The notes below the pieces were generated by a model, which did no database searches, was not told the DNA's origin, and was given only the letters and a program-made list of their open reading frames with translations. The position numbers were made by a program, and so were the translations under genes. 64,000 nt of DNA from Caballeronia udeis (lineage in GTDB: Bacteria; Pseudomonadota; Gammaproteobacteria; Burkholderiales; Burkholderiaceae): assembly GCF_001544555.2 (NCBI RefSeq), contig NZ_FCOK02000011.1, positions 62,001 to 126,000 on the forward strand, written 5' to 3'. The stretch's first letter is position 1. Every line of letters starts with the position of its first letter. Shown here piece by piece: positions 35,448 to 44,344 of the stretch.

Positions 35448-35660
35448 ATGACCGCCACCGCAACGCTATCCAGCAAATTTCAGATCTCCATTCCCAAAGC
35501 GGTTCGTGAAGAGCAGCACTGGGAAGCCGGGCAAGAGTTCGTGTTCATTCCAAAGGGCAAAGGCGTGCTAGTCATGCCGGTACCCGAATTGGAGCAACTT
35601 TCCGGGATCGCGAAGGGCGCTAAGAAAGACGACTACCGCGACCGCAAGGACCGTTATTAA
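35448..35660 (+). CDS. vapB: VapB-type antitoxin (AbrB/MazE fold)
   Basis: A 70-residue antitoxin. The N-terminal swapped-hairpin DNA-binding domain shows SSKFQISIPKAVREEQHWEA and GQEFVFIPKGKGVLV. The C-terminal tail (GAKKDDYRDRKDRY) is charged and should wrap the toxin. A good ribosome site (GAGGTAAGG) precedes the start. The stop shares one base with the toxin start (TAATG). Confidence 0.9.
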   Translation: MTATATLSSKFQISIPKAVREEQHWEAGQEFVFIPKGKGVLVMPVPELEQLSGIAKGAKKDDYRDRKDRY

Positions 35661-36055
35661 TGGCGAGATCAATGCGCGTGATTGATACGTCGGCCTGGAT
35701 CGAGTGGTTGGTCGGCAGTGCGCTAGGCAAGAAGCTGAGCAAGGAATTTCCAGAAAAATCTCGCTGTATCGTGCCGACGATCGTACAGCTCGAGTTGTCG
35801 AAATGGCTGGTGCGTGAGGTCGGTGAAGAACAAGCCGACCAAGTCATTTCCTACACGCAGAAGTGTGTGGTCGTACCACTGGACACTGCCATTGCATTGC
35901 TGGCCGCCGAACTGCATCGGGAACACAAATTGGCGACCGCCGATGCGATCGTTTACGCGACAGCACGGCAACGGAGAGCGGATCTGCTCACGTGTGACGC
36001 GCATTTCAATGGACTATCGGACACCGTGTTTTTCCCGAAGCCGACCCGCTCGTGA
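35660..36055 (+). CDS. vapC: VapC toxin (PIN-domain ribonuclease)
   Basis: A 131-residue PIN-domain endoribonuclease. The four acidic metal ligands are visible: D9 (VIDTSAW), E45 (QLELSKW), D95 (ATADAIVYATA) and D113 (LTCDAHF). It follows vapB with a 1-base overlap, so the pair is translationally coupled. The pair lies just left of the tRNA scar, outside the inferred island. Confidence 0.92.
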   Translation: MARSMRVIDTSAWIEWLVGSALGKKLSKEFPEKSRCIVPTIVQLELSKWLVREVGEEQADQVISYTQKCVVVPLDTAIALLAAELHREHKLATADAIVYATARQRRADLLTCDAHFNGLSDTVFFPKPTRS

Positions 36056-36408
36056 AACCCTGCGCGGGCGCCGGCATCTCCGATCCGCCCGTCTGCACTC
36101 TCCAGACCAACGTCGCCCAACAAGATGTGCATGGTGTTGACCAAGTCGAAACGGGGAGCATCACGGAAACAGACCAGCGCCGTTCGCGCCGTTCGCGCTG
36201 TTTTCGCTTGGCCCGAACTTCGGTAATAGTTATCCGCGCGCAGATGGTTCCGTTCTTGCCGACCAGACACCACCATTCAATCCGTCGAGCCTCAGGAGCG
36301 CTGAATCTGGCCACGGTGTGCTCTCTCTACGCTTGTCGACAAATAGACAGAATTTGTACCAACCGGCACAGGCTCGGCGAGCACAACTATTGATTCTAAA
36401 GAATAATT
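36056..36408. other. Intergenic region left of the tRNA scar
   Basis: Several frames of 100 or so codons exist on both strands but none has family-like sequence, a ribosome site or sensible codon use. I see no gene here. It would be the original chromosomal sequence downstream of the tRNA-Arg gene. Confidence 0.4.
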
Positions 36409-36453
36409 TGGTGCGCCCGGCTGGGATCGAACCAGCAACCCCTGCCTTCGGAG
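36409..36453 (-). other. 3' half of tRNA-Arg(CCG), integration scar
   Basis: On the minus strand the sequence runs from the anticodon loop (CTCCGAA, anticodon CCG) through GGCAG, a perfect T-arm (GCTGG-TTCGATC-CCAGC), the acceptor strand CGGGCGC, discriminator A and CCA. Sequence 5' of the loop does not pair with GGCAG, so the 5' half is missing and the gene cannot be functional. Elements that integrate into tRNA genes leave exactly such a 3' copy at the end far from the intact tRNA. From the orientation the element lies to the right. Confidence 0.85.
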
Positions 36454-36516
36454 TTTTACCAGCGCACCACGATCCCTTATAAATCAATGCCTTACGCAAC
36501 TCGCAAACTGCAAAAC

Positions 36517-36556
36517 CAAGGCTAAACAAGGTCATTCAAGGCCATCCAAGCTCACC
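36517..36556. repeat. Four 10-bp-spaced CAAG(G) direct repeats near the tRNA scar
   Basis: CAAG starts at 36517, 36527, 36537 and 36547, each exactly 10 bases apart; the first three continue with a G. The array starts 64 bases inside the inferred island end. Closely spaced short direct repeats next to an attachment core resemble arm-type binding sites of tyrosine recombinases. The rest of 36454-36784 shows no gene. Confidence 0.5.
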
Positions 36557-36784
36557 CTGACTGTATTTTCACTGTACAGCCGGCAGACCCCGCCTCAATC
36601 CCGCTGCGGAGGTACAGCACGCCAAGCAGCTGATTTGTAACCATCAGGTGGTGGGTTCGAGTTTGCGCTGCACAATGGAGCGATTTCAGAAACCTCCTGT
36701 GTGGGTTCCGTTGCGGTCGATGCTTAGTCGGGCCACGGAGCAGGTCTAACGCGCCCGTCCGGCGCAGAGTTCGAACAATCGACA

Positions 36785-37762
36785 ATGAGCAACTTCCAGT
36801 TTTCCTTTCCTAAACAATGGGCGTTTGTCCTCAACCCAGTAGTTTTGCCTGGTATCGACTCATACGAGCTTGCCCCTAACCTGACCTTGCGGAAAGCAAA
36901 GCAGCATGAGGTCGTCGCGATCAAGCAAACCTTGGCGTGCTGCGTTGGCTCACCCTTCAATGTGCCGCGTGAGTTGAACTACGAGACGGACAGGCATGAA
37001 ACGCCAATCGGGCCGAACAGCAAAAACATCAACGCGATTCCGCTCGCCGTGGGCGATTGGCGCTATCACATCGTCACCAATGAAGGAGATCAAAACGGGC
37101 TCTATCGGTCGCATTTGGCTATCAATGCAACAGCCGCACCTTTAGAGATTTCCGCCCTGACATTCGTCGGGCAGGGGTTAAGCGGTTGGCGTGGAGACTC
37201 CGCTTCGCGGTACTTTCGCGATTTCATGCCACTCCCGGCCTCGCATTTGAGCATCGCTGACCTGGACGAAGCTCGCGAGACGATCACCGGATTTGAGCCG
37301 TTCTTCGGTGGTGGCGCGCTTTACGAGCAACACCCGGAAGTCCAGCGCGCTTTCCTCATGTATGACTCCCTTAGCATGTTGCCTGCGAATTCCGAATTTC
37401 AAGTAATTGGACTGTTCGCGATCATCGAAATGATGATTACGCATAACGCCAAGCTGGAAGATCGGGGGGACTCGATCACCCACCAGATGCAAACGAAGCT
37501 ACCGCTTCTGATGCGCAGATTCCGTAGACCAATATCGACGAACCAGCACTTTGGTGACGTTAATGCAAAAAAGGTTTGGTCCGCGCTCTACTCGTATCGG
37601 AGCGCCTTGGCGCACGGGGGAGTGGCGAATTTCGCTTCCGGCCCATTGCAGGCGATTAAGTCGGCGGAGGCTGCGGCCGAGTACCTTCGTTCAGTCGTGA
37701 AGGGACTGCTGAGGCATGTTCTCCTAGAGCCTCTACTCGTTCTTGACCTGAAGAATTGCTGA
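36785..37762 (+). CDS. Apea-like HEPN-domain protein
   Basis: A 325-residue protein whose C-terminal third carries the HEPN motif R-x4-H in YSYRSALAHGG (R272, H277), preceded by a helix-rich stretch with FAIIEMMITHN. This is the pattern of Apea-like HEPN domains, a class often found in defence and stress systems as RNase effectors. The N-terminal 200 residues are not recognised. It is a single gene at the island end with no evident antitoxin partner. Catalysis is inferred from the motif only. Confidence 0.65.
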   Translation: MSNFQFSFPKQWAFVLNPVVLPGIDSYELAPNLTLRKAKQHEVVAIKQTLACCVGSPFNVPRELNYETDRHETPIGPNSKNINAIPLAVGDWRYHIVTNEGDQNGLYRSHLAINATAAPLEISALTFVGQGLSGWRGDSASRYFRDFMPLPASHLSIADLDEARETITGFEPFFGGGALYEQHPEVQRAFLMYDSLSMLPANSEFQVIGLFAIIEMMITHNAKLEDRGDSITHQMQTKLPLLMRRFRRPISTNQHFGDVNAKKVWSALYSYRSALAHGGVANFASGPLQAIKSAEAAAEYLRSVVKGLLRHVLLEPLLVLDLKNC

Positions 37763-38242
37763 AAGCTCCTAACCGGCATTTCGAAAACCTGATTCACCGT
37801 GGCGAGCGCCTCACGCCGAGCCACCCCGTTTGCGACGGCATGCAACCTCAGAACCGAAGCGTGCACGCTGCATCAATGTGCATCAACAAGTTTGCGTTTA
37901 ATTTGTTGCAAGCCCCAAGGTGGAAGGGGCTCACGGGCGGGGTGCAGCTTGCATCAAAGGACGCCTCCCAAGAGGGCGGGCAGGCGGGGAGGGGACTGCG
38001 ACAGAACAAAGGCGGAGTCATCTCGCGCGCGGCGCGGAAGATTTTTGGAATCCATTGACGTCTCAGAGAATTGCGTGAAGGCGAGGTGCGGTCGGCAACG
38101 AGAGTTCGTCGCCAGGTCTACCCCGCTTAGTGGGATAAAATGCACGCTGGTCGAGTAAGCTGGCCTTGTTTGGACAGACCATTCGGCGGCGAGTCTCACC
38201 TTATGCGGTGGAAATTCCCTCTAATACTAAGTTGGACTCCGC
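37763..38242. other. Intergenic region after the HEPN gene
   Basis: About 480 bases without a convincing gene. It contains short frames on both strands lacking ribosome sites and family-like sequence. A small antitoxin or RNA partner for the HEPN protein cannot be excluded but is not visible. Confidence 0.35.
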
Positions 38243-38884
38243 ATGACCGACCCTATCCCGCTCACAGTCTCAGTCTTGGCCCTTGCCGTCTCTGCGATCA
38301 CGGCGTGGTTGACATTGTTTCGCCGCGGCACAGTGCGAATGACTCAGCCAACGGTCATATATTTCGGCCCCGACACGCCACGTCCAGGCGGCCGCGACGG
38401 AAATCCAAAGATCTATCTGCGGACATTGCTCTTTGCCACCTCGAAGCGCGGGCGAATCATTGAGAGTATGCATATCTCGCTTTCGCGATCCGAAACCCAC
38501 CAGAACTTCAATATCTGGGTGCATGGCGAGACCAACAAACTCGTTAGAGGTAGTGGCCTCTTCGTCGGCGAGACTGGCGTTGCTGCCAATCATCATTTCC
38601 TCATGCCGGAAGACGGAAGCCACTTTAAGTGGTTGGCGGGACATTATCAGCTTGGCGTGCACACTCGCCTCGTGGGTGACAAGGCGCATAAGCTGCTTTT
38701 CTCTCAGCCACTCGAAGTCACGTCGGACCTTGCCGCCCAACTGGATAGACCTGGTGTGGGGTTGTACTTCGACTGGGGACCAGACTCATCGCGCTACTTA
38801 CCACACATCGAACAACGTCCGCCCTTGCACGACCCAGAGCAATTCATCGAAACGCTAGGTCTAACGCCTCATGTCGAACGTTAA
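38243..38884 (+). CDS. Hypothetical membrane-anchored protein, 213 residues
   Basis: Not recognised. The N-terminus has one membrane segment (about residues 6-26, PLTVSVLALAVSAITAWLTL) followed by a soluble domain with a beta-rich look (LRTLLFATSKRGRIIESMHI, NFNIWVHGE). The single-anchor plus soluble-domain arrangement recurs in accessory islands. Lower GC than the flagellar region fits acquisition. It follows the HEPN gene at distance and may be independent. Confidence 0.6.
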   Translation: MTDPIPLTVSVLALAVSAITAWLTLFRRGTVRMTQPTVIYFGPDTPRPGGRDGNPKIYLRTLLFATSKRGRIIESMHISLSRSETHQNFNIWVHGETNKLVRGSGLFVGETGVAANHHFLMPEDGSHFKWLAGHYQLGVHTRLVGDKAHKLLFSQPLEVTSDLAAQLDRPGVGLYFDWGPDSSRYLPHIEQRPPLHDPEQFIETLGLTPHVER

Positions 38885-39040
38885 TGGACGTCTTGCGTTG
38901 TCCCTCGTCCTATCGCGATCGTCGCGAATCAGCTGCAAGTGGACTTCGGCTCAAGCAAATCGAGCGTCTCAACGCTCAACTGCACCGAACATCGTTAAGC
39001 CACTGCCAGTCACGTTAGCTCGCCGATTGGCGCTCGGACA

Positions 39041-39313
39041 CTATTGGCTCTCTTGACTAAAAAGATCATCGACAATTCGCCGCGCAGCGCTGTAACCGCC
39101 CATCAAGGCGTCTGCTTCTGTCGCAAACGGGCGACCGCCGGCCTCCCCGAAACGCAGCGGTGAAAATACCGCGATGGCATTACCTGCCTGGAAGATTCTG
39201 ACTATTGCCACGTAGCCCACACGCGCCGGAGTTCCGCCAGCCTGCCCCCAGCTTAAGTCGGATTCGACGGCCACAACCAGGGTATAGCCGTGATATTCGT
39301 ATGTACGCGTCAT
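39041..39313 (-). CDS. Hypothetical protein, 90 residues
   Basis: Not recognised. A short protein starting MTRTYEYHGYTLVVAVESDL with alternating hydrophobic beta-strand pattern and a C-terminal helix (ADALMGGYSAARRIVDDLFS). It looks like a small single-domain protein of the kind common in Burkholderiaceae. It lies 14 bases downstream of the mgtC stop on the same strand, so it may be in that operon. Confidence 0.55.
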   Translation of the reverse strand: MTRTYEYHGYTLVVAVESDLSWGQAGGTPARVGYVAIVRIFQAGNAIAVFSPLRFGEAGGRPFATEADALMGGYSAARRIVDDLFSQESQ

Positions 39314-39327
39314 GGCCTACTCCGCTT

Positions 39328-40005
39328 TTAACTGCCATTCCGGCATTCACGGACACCCGACATTGCTGCCAGCCGTGTACGGATCGTCGCGAACTCGCTG
39401 TCTGTCGCGCGTGATAGCCCGACCTGCACCTCGTCGAGTTCAGGGGCGTCGTCAGATTGCTGGACGATGAACTGCTTCACTCGAACACTTCCCGTACCCA
39501 GAGCGTTATGAATACTGTCGAGTGAGACGCTGCCGCGTTCGACCACCAGGGTTATATTGCGCTGCTGTTTGACCGAAATGAAGCGACGCTCGAGCGGCTT
39601 CACCCCGGCAAGAATGATAAAGATGATGACCGTCGCTCCGATGGCTGCGGTGTACATGCCACCGCCGACCGCCAGACCGATTCCTGCGACCGACCAGAGG
39701 CTGGCGGCGGTCGTCAACCCGCGCACGATTTCGCCACGCATCAGGATCGACCCCGCGCCGAGGAAACCAATGCCCGACACGACTTGGGCAGCGACCCGGG
39801 AAGGATCGAGCACGACGTTCTTCGTTCCCAACACATCGGCAAATCCGAACGCAGAGACGAGCATCATCAACGCCGCACCGACACATACAAGCATGTGCGT
39901 ACGCAAGCCTGCTGCCCAGTTCATTCTTTCGCGCTCGAAGCCGATGACGCTACCGAGTAGAGCCGCCAGGACGAGGCGAGATAGAAGCTCGATATTGCCG
40001 ATCAC
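39328..40005 (-). CDS. MgtC/SapB family membrane protein
   Basis: A predicted inner-membrane protein of the MgtC family, linked in other bacteria to low-magnesium survival. The 225-residue protein has the family blocks RLVLAALLGSVIGFERERMN, GLRTHMLVCVGAALMMLVSA, VVSGIGFLGAGSILMRGE and GLTTAASLWSVAGIGLAVGGG, then a soluble C-terminal domain with ACT-like pattern (ITLVVERGSVSLDSIHNAL). Located between a Nudix gene and a small unknown gene on the same strand. Confidence 0.9.
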   Translation of the reverse strand: MIGNIELLSRLVLAALLGSVIGFERERMNWAAGLRTHMLVCVGAALMMLVSAFGFADVLGTKNVVLDPSRVAAQVVSGIGFLGAGSILMRGEIVRGLTTAASLWSVAGIGLAVGGGMYTAAIGATVIIFIILAGVKPLERRFISVKQQRNITLVVERGSVSLDSIHNALGTGSVRVKQFIVQQSDDAPELDEVQVGLSRATDSEFATIRTRLAAMSGVRECRNGS

Positions 40006-40029
40006 GAACTACCCCTTGATATTTTGGTG

Positions 40030-40497
40030 TTAAATCGGCTGTGAAGCCGTGTCGGCGACGGGGGTGTGGGTCTGGCCCGTCCCGTTTCCGGGACCGTCCG
40101 GTTTATCGATGACCACCGACGGCGTTTCGCCGCGATTCTCGTGCGTAAGGAAGAGATCCACGATTTCCCGGGTCGGTATGCTTGTGACGAGCGTCGATAT
40201 TTTGGTCGGGCTGAACCACCTGCACTTCGAGATTTCGTTACACGGTTCGGGGGACGCGTCCTGAGGAAGATCGACGAAAAAAACGAGATGTCGTTTGCTG
40301 AGGCCGCCAAACTGGAACAGGTAGGTGACCTCCGCACCAACAAGCGAAGTCTCTTCTTGCAGTTCGCGCCGGGCTGCGTCCAGCGGCGACTCGGAACGTT
40401 TTATGGTGCCGCCGGGTAACGACCACCGCGACCGCTCGCGCGCGACCAAAAGCACTTTGCCGTCCCGGATGCATATGATGGTCGCCCTAGCTTTCAT
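40030..40497 (-). CDS. Nudix hydrolase
   Basis: A 155-residue Nudix pyrophosphohydrolase. The Nudix box is at residues 30-52: G30, E36, R44-E45-L46, E48-E49, with Ser at position 51 where Gly is usual. The metal-binding glutamates are all present. Substrate is unknown. The stop lies 24 bases before the mgtC start on the same strand, so co-transcription is possible. The C-terminal 20 residues are polar and low-complexity. Confidence 0.9.
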   Translation of the reverse strand: MKARATIICIRDGKVLLVARERSRWSLPGGTIKRSESPLDAARRELQEETSLVGAEVTYLFQFGGLSKRHLVFFVDLPQDASPEPCNEISKCRWFSPTKISTLVTSIPTREIVDLFLTHENRGETPSVVIDKPDGPGNGTGQTHTPVADTASQPI

Positions 40498-40706
40498 TCT
40501 CTCCCCTATAGGACACGCGGCGGCTGCTTTAAAGGCGGATTATGGACCATCCGCGAGCGTCCGTTTTGCCGAAGTGGCCGGAAGGACACGATGACGCGCT
40601 GTGGAGGCACCTCGCTGGCACAACGACGTTGATCGATCTGGTCCTTCTATTTTTGCACAGTGGAGTAAGCTAAAAGTCAGTCCACCGTTGACGGGGAGAA
40701 CAGGCA

Positions 40707-41102
40707 ATGAAAACGCGTTCGGCACTTGAGATCTGTTTGCCGCTTGCCCTGTTCATCGCGGCGTGCGCCTTGTCGCTTCCAACTCTGATGATCGCTGTCG
40801 CCTGGATGACGATTGGCGTTATGTCGCTGGGGCACCGCACACTCGAAAGCTTCCCGATTGACGGGATCAGTCGGAAGTGGCTCCGGGGGTATCGGGGAGC
40901 ATGCCTGTTGTTCTACCACCTTGCCTGGTGGCCCTGGTACATGCGGACTCCTCTGCGAGACGGCGCTGATCGAATCGGAAGACGGCTGTTCACAAGGAAA
41001 AAATCGCCGCATCGCGAGTCGGAGAATCCGCAGGACAACCTGCCGACCGGCGAGCGTGAGGAGAATAGCAAGAGCGACGCAGGTCAAGGGCGGCGAGATT
41101 GA
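40707..41102 (+). CDS. Hypothetical membrane protein, 131 residues
   Basis: Not recognised. A ribosome site (GGGGAG) lies 8 bases upstream. Two membrane segments (about residues 8-24 and 27-45) are followed by an aromatic-rich stretch (YHLAWWPWYM) and a charged C-terminus. It sits in the 400-base space before the first prophage gene and could be cargo or the last chromosomal gene. Confidence 0.5.
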   Translation: MKTRSALEICLPLALFIAACALSLPTLMIAVAWMTIGVMSLGHRTLESFPIDGISRKWLRGYRGACLLFYHLAWWPWYMRTPLRDGADRIGRRLFTRKKSPHRESENPQDNLPTGEREENSKSDAGQGRRD

Positions 41103-41365
41103 CTGGGCCGAAACCGACATGATCGTCGAGCTATCGGAAAAAGGGGGCTGACCGTGCCGCCTATGTCGGCACGTTTGCAGCCAAGGCGAAAAACCTGGCA
41201 TCGACTGTCACGATCTCACCCTGCCCTGGAAGCGACCATCCGCTGATTCGACGCGACCGGCGCTTGCTGGTCGATCAGAGATACTCTGACCATATACGTT
41301 GTGGCGCGCTTGGCGCTGACAATTGCCGTTCTTGGCGCGCCGCTTTGGGATGAATCCCTGGTCGC

Positions 41366-42403
41366 CTACGCGATGGAGTTCGACGTCTTGATCGAATAGG
41401 GATTGAAGCGCACAACCTCATCGCCAAGCCACTCATTGAGCTGCGCAAATCGCCTTTGCAGGGGTTCGATTTCGTTCGCGCCGAACACTTGCGCGGCCGT
41501 GTCGGCCGCACCGAAACCGCCGGTATTGCTCGGCACGATTCCCATAAGCTGCGGCGGTACGCGGTGAGCTGCGAGCAAGTCGTCGCGCGTCACGTTCTTG
41601 ATGTTGAAAAACTCATCCTTCGCCGTGACTTCCGAAACGGGTATGAGCTGGATGCCGTCTTTCTTTCCGTTCGGCGCGTACATGAACAGGTTTCGGAAAT
41701 TGCCCGGTCCCTTGCTGTTCTTCAAAGCCTCGCGCATGTTGTCAACATCGGTTTGACTTTGCGCCGCATCGGTCATGTACAGGATGAAACCCGCGTGCGA
41801 ACCGTTCTCGTAATACCGCCGGCGAAAGAGCGTCGCCGACTCGTTCAACCAGGCCGCGTGTAGGGCGCCGAGATATTCAGGCAAGCCATACACTTCCTGG
41901 TTAATGTCCGGCTCCATCAAATGATGGATCGAGCCGACCTCGAACTCGTGTTGCTGTTGCCACCCGTTGACCTGGTAAAACTTCTGCAAGTCTGTCGACC
42001 GGCGCAAGTATTTCGACGGTGCGCGTTTGAGCGCGAGGGTTCCGCCAAGCCTCGACCGTTGCCGCTCAATGTATCCATTGCCAAACACCAGGAAATCGAG
42101 CGACCACTTATCGAATTCCTCGCGCGTGAGCAACTTGTGCGGAATGAACGTGGCCGAAAGCACGTTGCGTTTAAAGTAAATCGCCGAGCTGTGATGCACA
42201 CCAGCTCGAAACGATTTCGCCAGGCCGGCGAGCGACACCGGCGGCTCGAACCACTGACCGGCGGCCCACGTTTCGACGTAGTCAAGTATTTCGGCGCGGT
42301 CCATCACTGGCATGGCGTCGCCGAACGTGAAGGCCTCGGCCTTGGGCGGGGTTGAAGGTGCGGCCGGCGGTGCGGCGTGCGTGTGCTGTCTGCGCTTACT
42401 CAA
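41366..42403 (-). CDS. Phage portal protein (P2 gpQ)
   Basis: The portal forms the packaging and head-tail vertex. The sequence closely follows P2 gpQ: EAFTFGDAMPVMDRAEILDY, SSAIYFKRNVLSATFIPH, SLDFLVFGNGYIERQ, LMEPDINQEVYGLPEYLGAL, NESATLFRRRYYENGSHAGF. TTG 42403 is chosen because it gives the gpQ-like start (M)SKRRQHTHAAPP and overlaps the terminase stop (TTGA); the frame continues further upstream inside the terminase gene without matching the family. About 345 residues. Confidence 0.95.
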   Translation of the reverse strand: MSKRRQHTHAAPPAAPSTPPKAEAFTFGDAMPVMDRAEILDYVETWAAGQWFEPPVSLAGLAKSFRAGVHHSSAIYFKRNVLSATFIPHKLLTREEFDKWSLDFLVFGNGYIERQRSRLGGTLALKRAPSKYLRRSTDLQKFYQVNGWQQQHEFEVGSIHHLMEPDINQEVYGLPEYLGALHAAWLNESATLFRRRYYENGSHAGFILYMTDAAQSQTDVDNMREALKNSKGPGNFRNLFMYAPNGKKDGIQLIPVSEVTAKDEFFNIKNVTRDDLLAAHRVPPQLMGIVPSNTGGFGAADTAAQVFGANEIEPLQRRFAQLNEWLGDEVVRFNPYSIKTSNSIA

Positions 42404-44181
42404 TTTGAGAACTCCATAAAGCCGGTATTGTTTGCGGTGATGCCTTCTAACGGCTCGTTTCCGAGCGCGTGCAGGCACGCCCACGCTAAGTCTGCGTGGC
42501 CTGTTTCCTCGTTCCTGCTGGCCTCATACGTGACTTTCTTGCCGCTCGCCGTCATCGTCTTTCGAATCGCCATAAACGATTGAGCTAAATCGGTCCAACC
42601 GGCATCGAATTCGAGCCGGCCCTTGCCGATCACGTTTAGGCCTTTGAGCACCAGGCGGCCTTTCACTTCAGGCGAGTAATTGAGTGCGACCGCGTGCGGG
42701 TAGAACTGGCGCACGAGCTGATAAACGCCCTGGCCGATGCCTGTCGTATCGATCGCCATATACGTCACGTTGTATTGCTGTGTGACCTGGCGAATTGCCT
42801 CGGCCTGTGCCTCGAAATCCATGCCGCGCCATTGGCACTTATGCAGCACGCGAAACTTGCCACCAGGCACGGCCGGCGGTGCGAGCACGATTAGGCCGGC
42901 GGAATCGCCCGATAGGGCAGGGTCATAACCTACCCAAACCGGGCGATATCCGAACGGCCGGCCGGCGAACGGTTTGAAGTCGTCGGCCCATTCATCCCAG
43001 GAATCGACCATGCAGCGTTGCAAGTCGGCGAGCGGGAAAATCGACGCGGTATCGTCGATAAACTGGCACATCAACAGGTTCGCGTATTCCTCGGCGCTGT
43101 ATTCAAGGCGCAGCTCGTCGATATCGAATAAGTCGCAACCGCCGAACACGGCATCCTCGACCGTCACAATCTGACGCCATTGCCTGTCCTCGCAAAGACG
43201 CCCGCCGGCGAGCGCCTTGTGCGTTACGTCCATATGCAAGTGATCGACCTTTGCGCGGCCCCTGTTGTAATGCTCGCCGCTCCAAAACGTATAGGCGCCG
43301 TGTCCTATGCTCGATGGCGTTGAAAAATACGTCTTTCTCCATTGCTTGTGCATCGCCATGCCCGAGGCGACTTTGTTGAGCTGTTGGAATCCGCCGACCC
43401 AAAAATATTCATCGAAATAAAAATTGCCGTGGTAGCTCTGCGCGGTGCGCGCGTTCGTGCCGAGGAAATAGAGAATCGCCTCATTCGGCAAAACGATCGG
43501 CTCGCCGGTCAATTCAACGTCTGCGGCCTCGCGGGCGAACTGGCATATGTACTGCCTGAAAACGTGCGCCTGTGCCTTGCTGGCCGACAAGAAAATTTGA
43601 TTACGGCCCGTGTTGATCGCGTCGTCTAAGGCCTCGCGTGCGAAATACCAGGTAGCGCCTATCTGGCGCGACTTGAGGATGTTGCGGGTTCGCTGATGGC
43701 CTTGCCGATACCAAACCTTTTGATAGTCGAATAACGAATCGAGAAAGGCCTCGCGAATCTGCTGCGCCTGATCGTCGCTGATCGCGTTACGTGTTGCCTT
43801 CTCCTTTCGGGGCGCCGTGTTGCGCGCCTCGATATTTGGGTTCAAGTCGCTTTCTTTCCCCGTCTCGCCGTATTTGCGCACGCGCGCCGTGCGCTCGATC
43901 TGGCGCATGAGCAAGTCGACCTCTTTGAAGTCGCGGCCGTCTTTCTGGTCCTTCGCAATGAGCACCATGAGGCGCGTTTCGATCGCCGTCTCGATGCGCT
44001 CGGCATGCGAGGCATCGGCCCACTTGTCGCGCTGTTTCCACGCCTCGACCGTAGGGCGTTTTTCTCCAATGTGTTTCGCGATCGACGAGACGCGCCAACC
44101 CTGCCAGTAGAGCGCGCGGGCTATACGGCGAGGGTCGGCGTTGTTTTCCAGAACGGGGGCAATGTCGGCAGTTTCGAGCAT
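42400..44181 (-). CDS. Phage terminase large subunit, ATPase (P2 gpP)
   Basis: The large terminase drives DNA packaging and cuts cos ends with gpM. From ATG 44181 (MLETADIAPVLENN) it has 593 residues. The N-terminal helix-turn-helix (ARALYWQGWRVSSIAKHIG) is followed by the ATPase motor with ILKSRQIGATWYFAREAL (Walker A region) and the nuclease-type domain with WVGYDPALSGDSAGLIVLAP. Divergent from the scaffold gene, as in P2. Confidence 0.95.
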   Translation of the reverse strand: MLETADIAPVLENNADPRRIARALYWQGWRVSSIAKHIGEKRPTVEAWKQRDKWADASHAERIETAIETRLMVLIAKDQKDGRDFKEVDLLMRQIERTARVRKYGETGKESDLNPNIEARNTAPRKEKATRNAISDDQAQQIREAFLDSLFDYQKVWYRQGHQRTRNILKSRQIGATWYFAREALDDAINTGRNQIFLSASKAQAHVFRQYICQFAREAADVELTGEPIVLPNEAILYFLGTNARTAQSYHGNFYFDEYFWVGGFQQLNKVASGMAMHKQWRKTYFSTPSSIGHGAYTFWSGEHYNRGRAKVDHLHMDVTHKALAGGRLCEDRQWRQIVTVEDAVFGGCDLFDIDELRLEYSAEEYANLLMCQFIDDTASIFPLADLQRCMVDSWDEWADDFKPFAGRPFGYRPVWVGYDPALSGDSAGLIVLAPPAVPGGKFRVLHKCQWRGMDFEAQAEAIRQVTQQYNVTYMAIDTTGIGQGVYQLVRQFYPHAVALNYSPEVKGRLVLKGLNVIGKGRLEFDAGWTDLAQSFMAIRKTMTASGKKVTYEASRNEETGHADLAWACLHALGNEPLEGITANNTGFMEFSN

Positions 44182-44222
44182 GCGGTAAGCGTACCCGCGA
44201 CGCGCGCGCGCAAGGAGCCTAA

Positions 44223-44247
44223 GTGTTTGTATCCAAAGCGAAAACAC
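44223..44247. promoter_or_regulatory. Candidate Ogr-type operator between terminase and scaffold genes
   Basis: GTGTTT and AAACAC form an inverted repeat with a 13-base centre; within it TTGT-N12-AACA resembles the TTGT-N12-ACAA element bound by Ogr-type zinc-finger activators at P2 late promoters. The centre (44235) would place a start near 44290 for the O-N-M-L operon. Confidence 0.45.
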
Positions 44248-44264
44248 TCGCCGCTCATTGAGAC

Positions 44265-44284
44265 ATTGCGCCCTCGAACGCAAT
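44265..44284. promoter_or_regulatory. Second inverted repeat upstream of the scaffold gene
   Basis: ATTGCG and CGCAAT flank an 8-base centre; partial extension (ACA/TGT) reaches outward with one mismatch. No T-run follows. It lies between the Ogr-like site and the scaffold start and could be a promoter operator or an RNA hairpin. Confidence 0.4.
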
Positions 44285-44344
44285 ATGTGAACTCACGTTG
44301 AACCCTTAAACGACCCCTGTAATAACCCTGTTGGAGACCTAACG

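Noticed and set aside
36052-36393. A 113-codon plus-strand frame after vapC
   Set aside because: No ribosome site, no family-like pattern, Arg/Cys-rich composition; likely chance.
41100-41365. A small gene or attachment core between the unknown membrane gene and the portal gene
   Set aside because: An alternative frame ends with an acidic tail near 41151, but it overlaps the 40707-41102 gene out of frame and has no start signal; no repeat matching the right end could be found inside the window.
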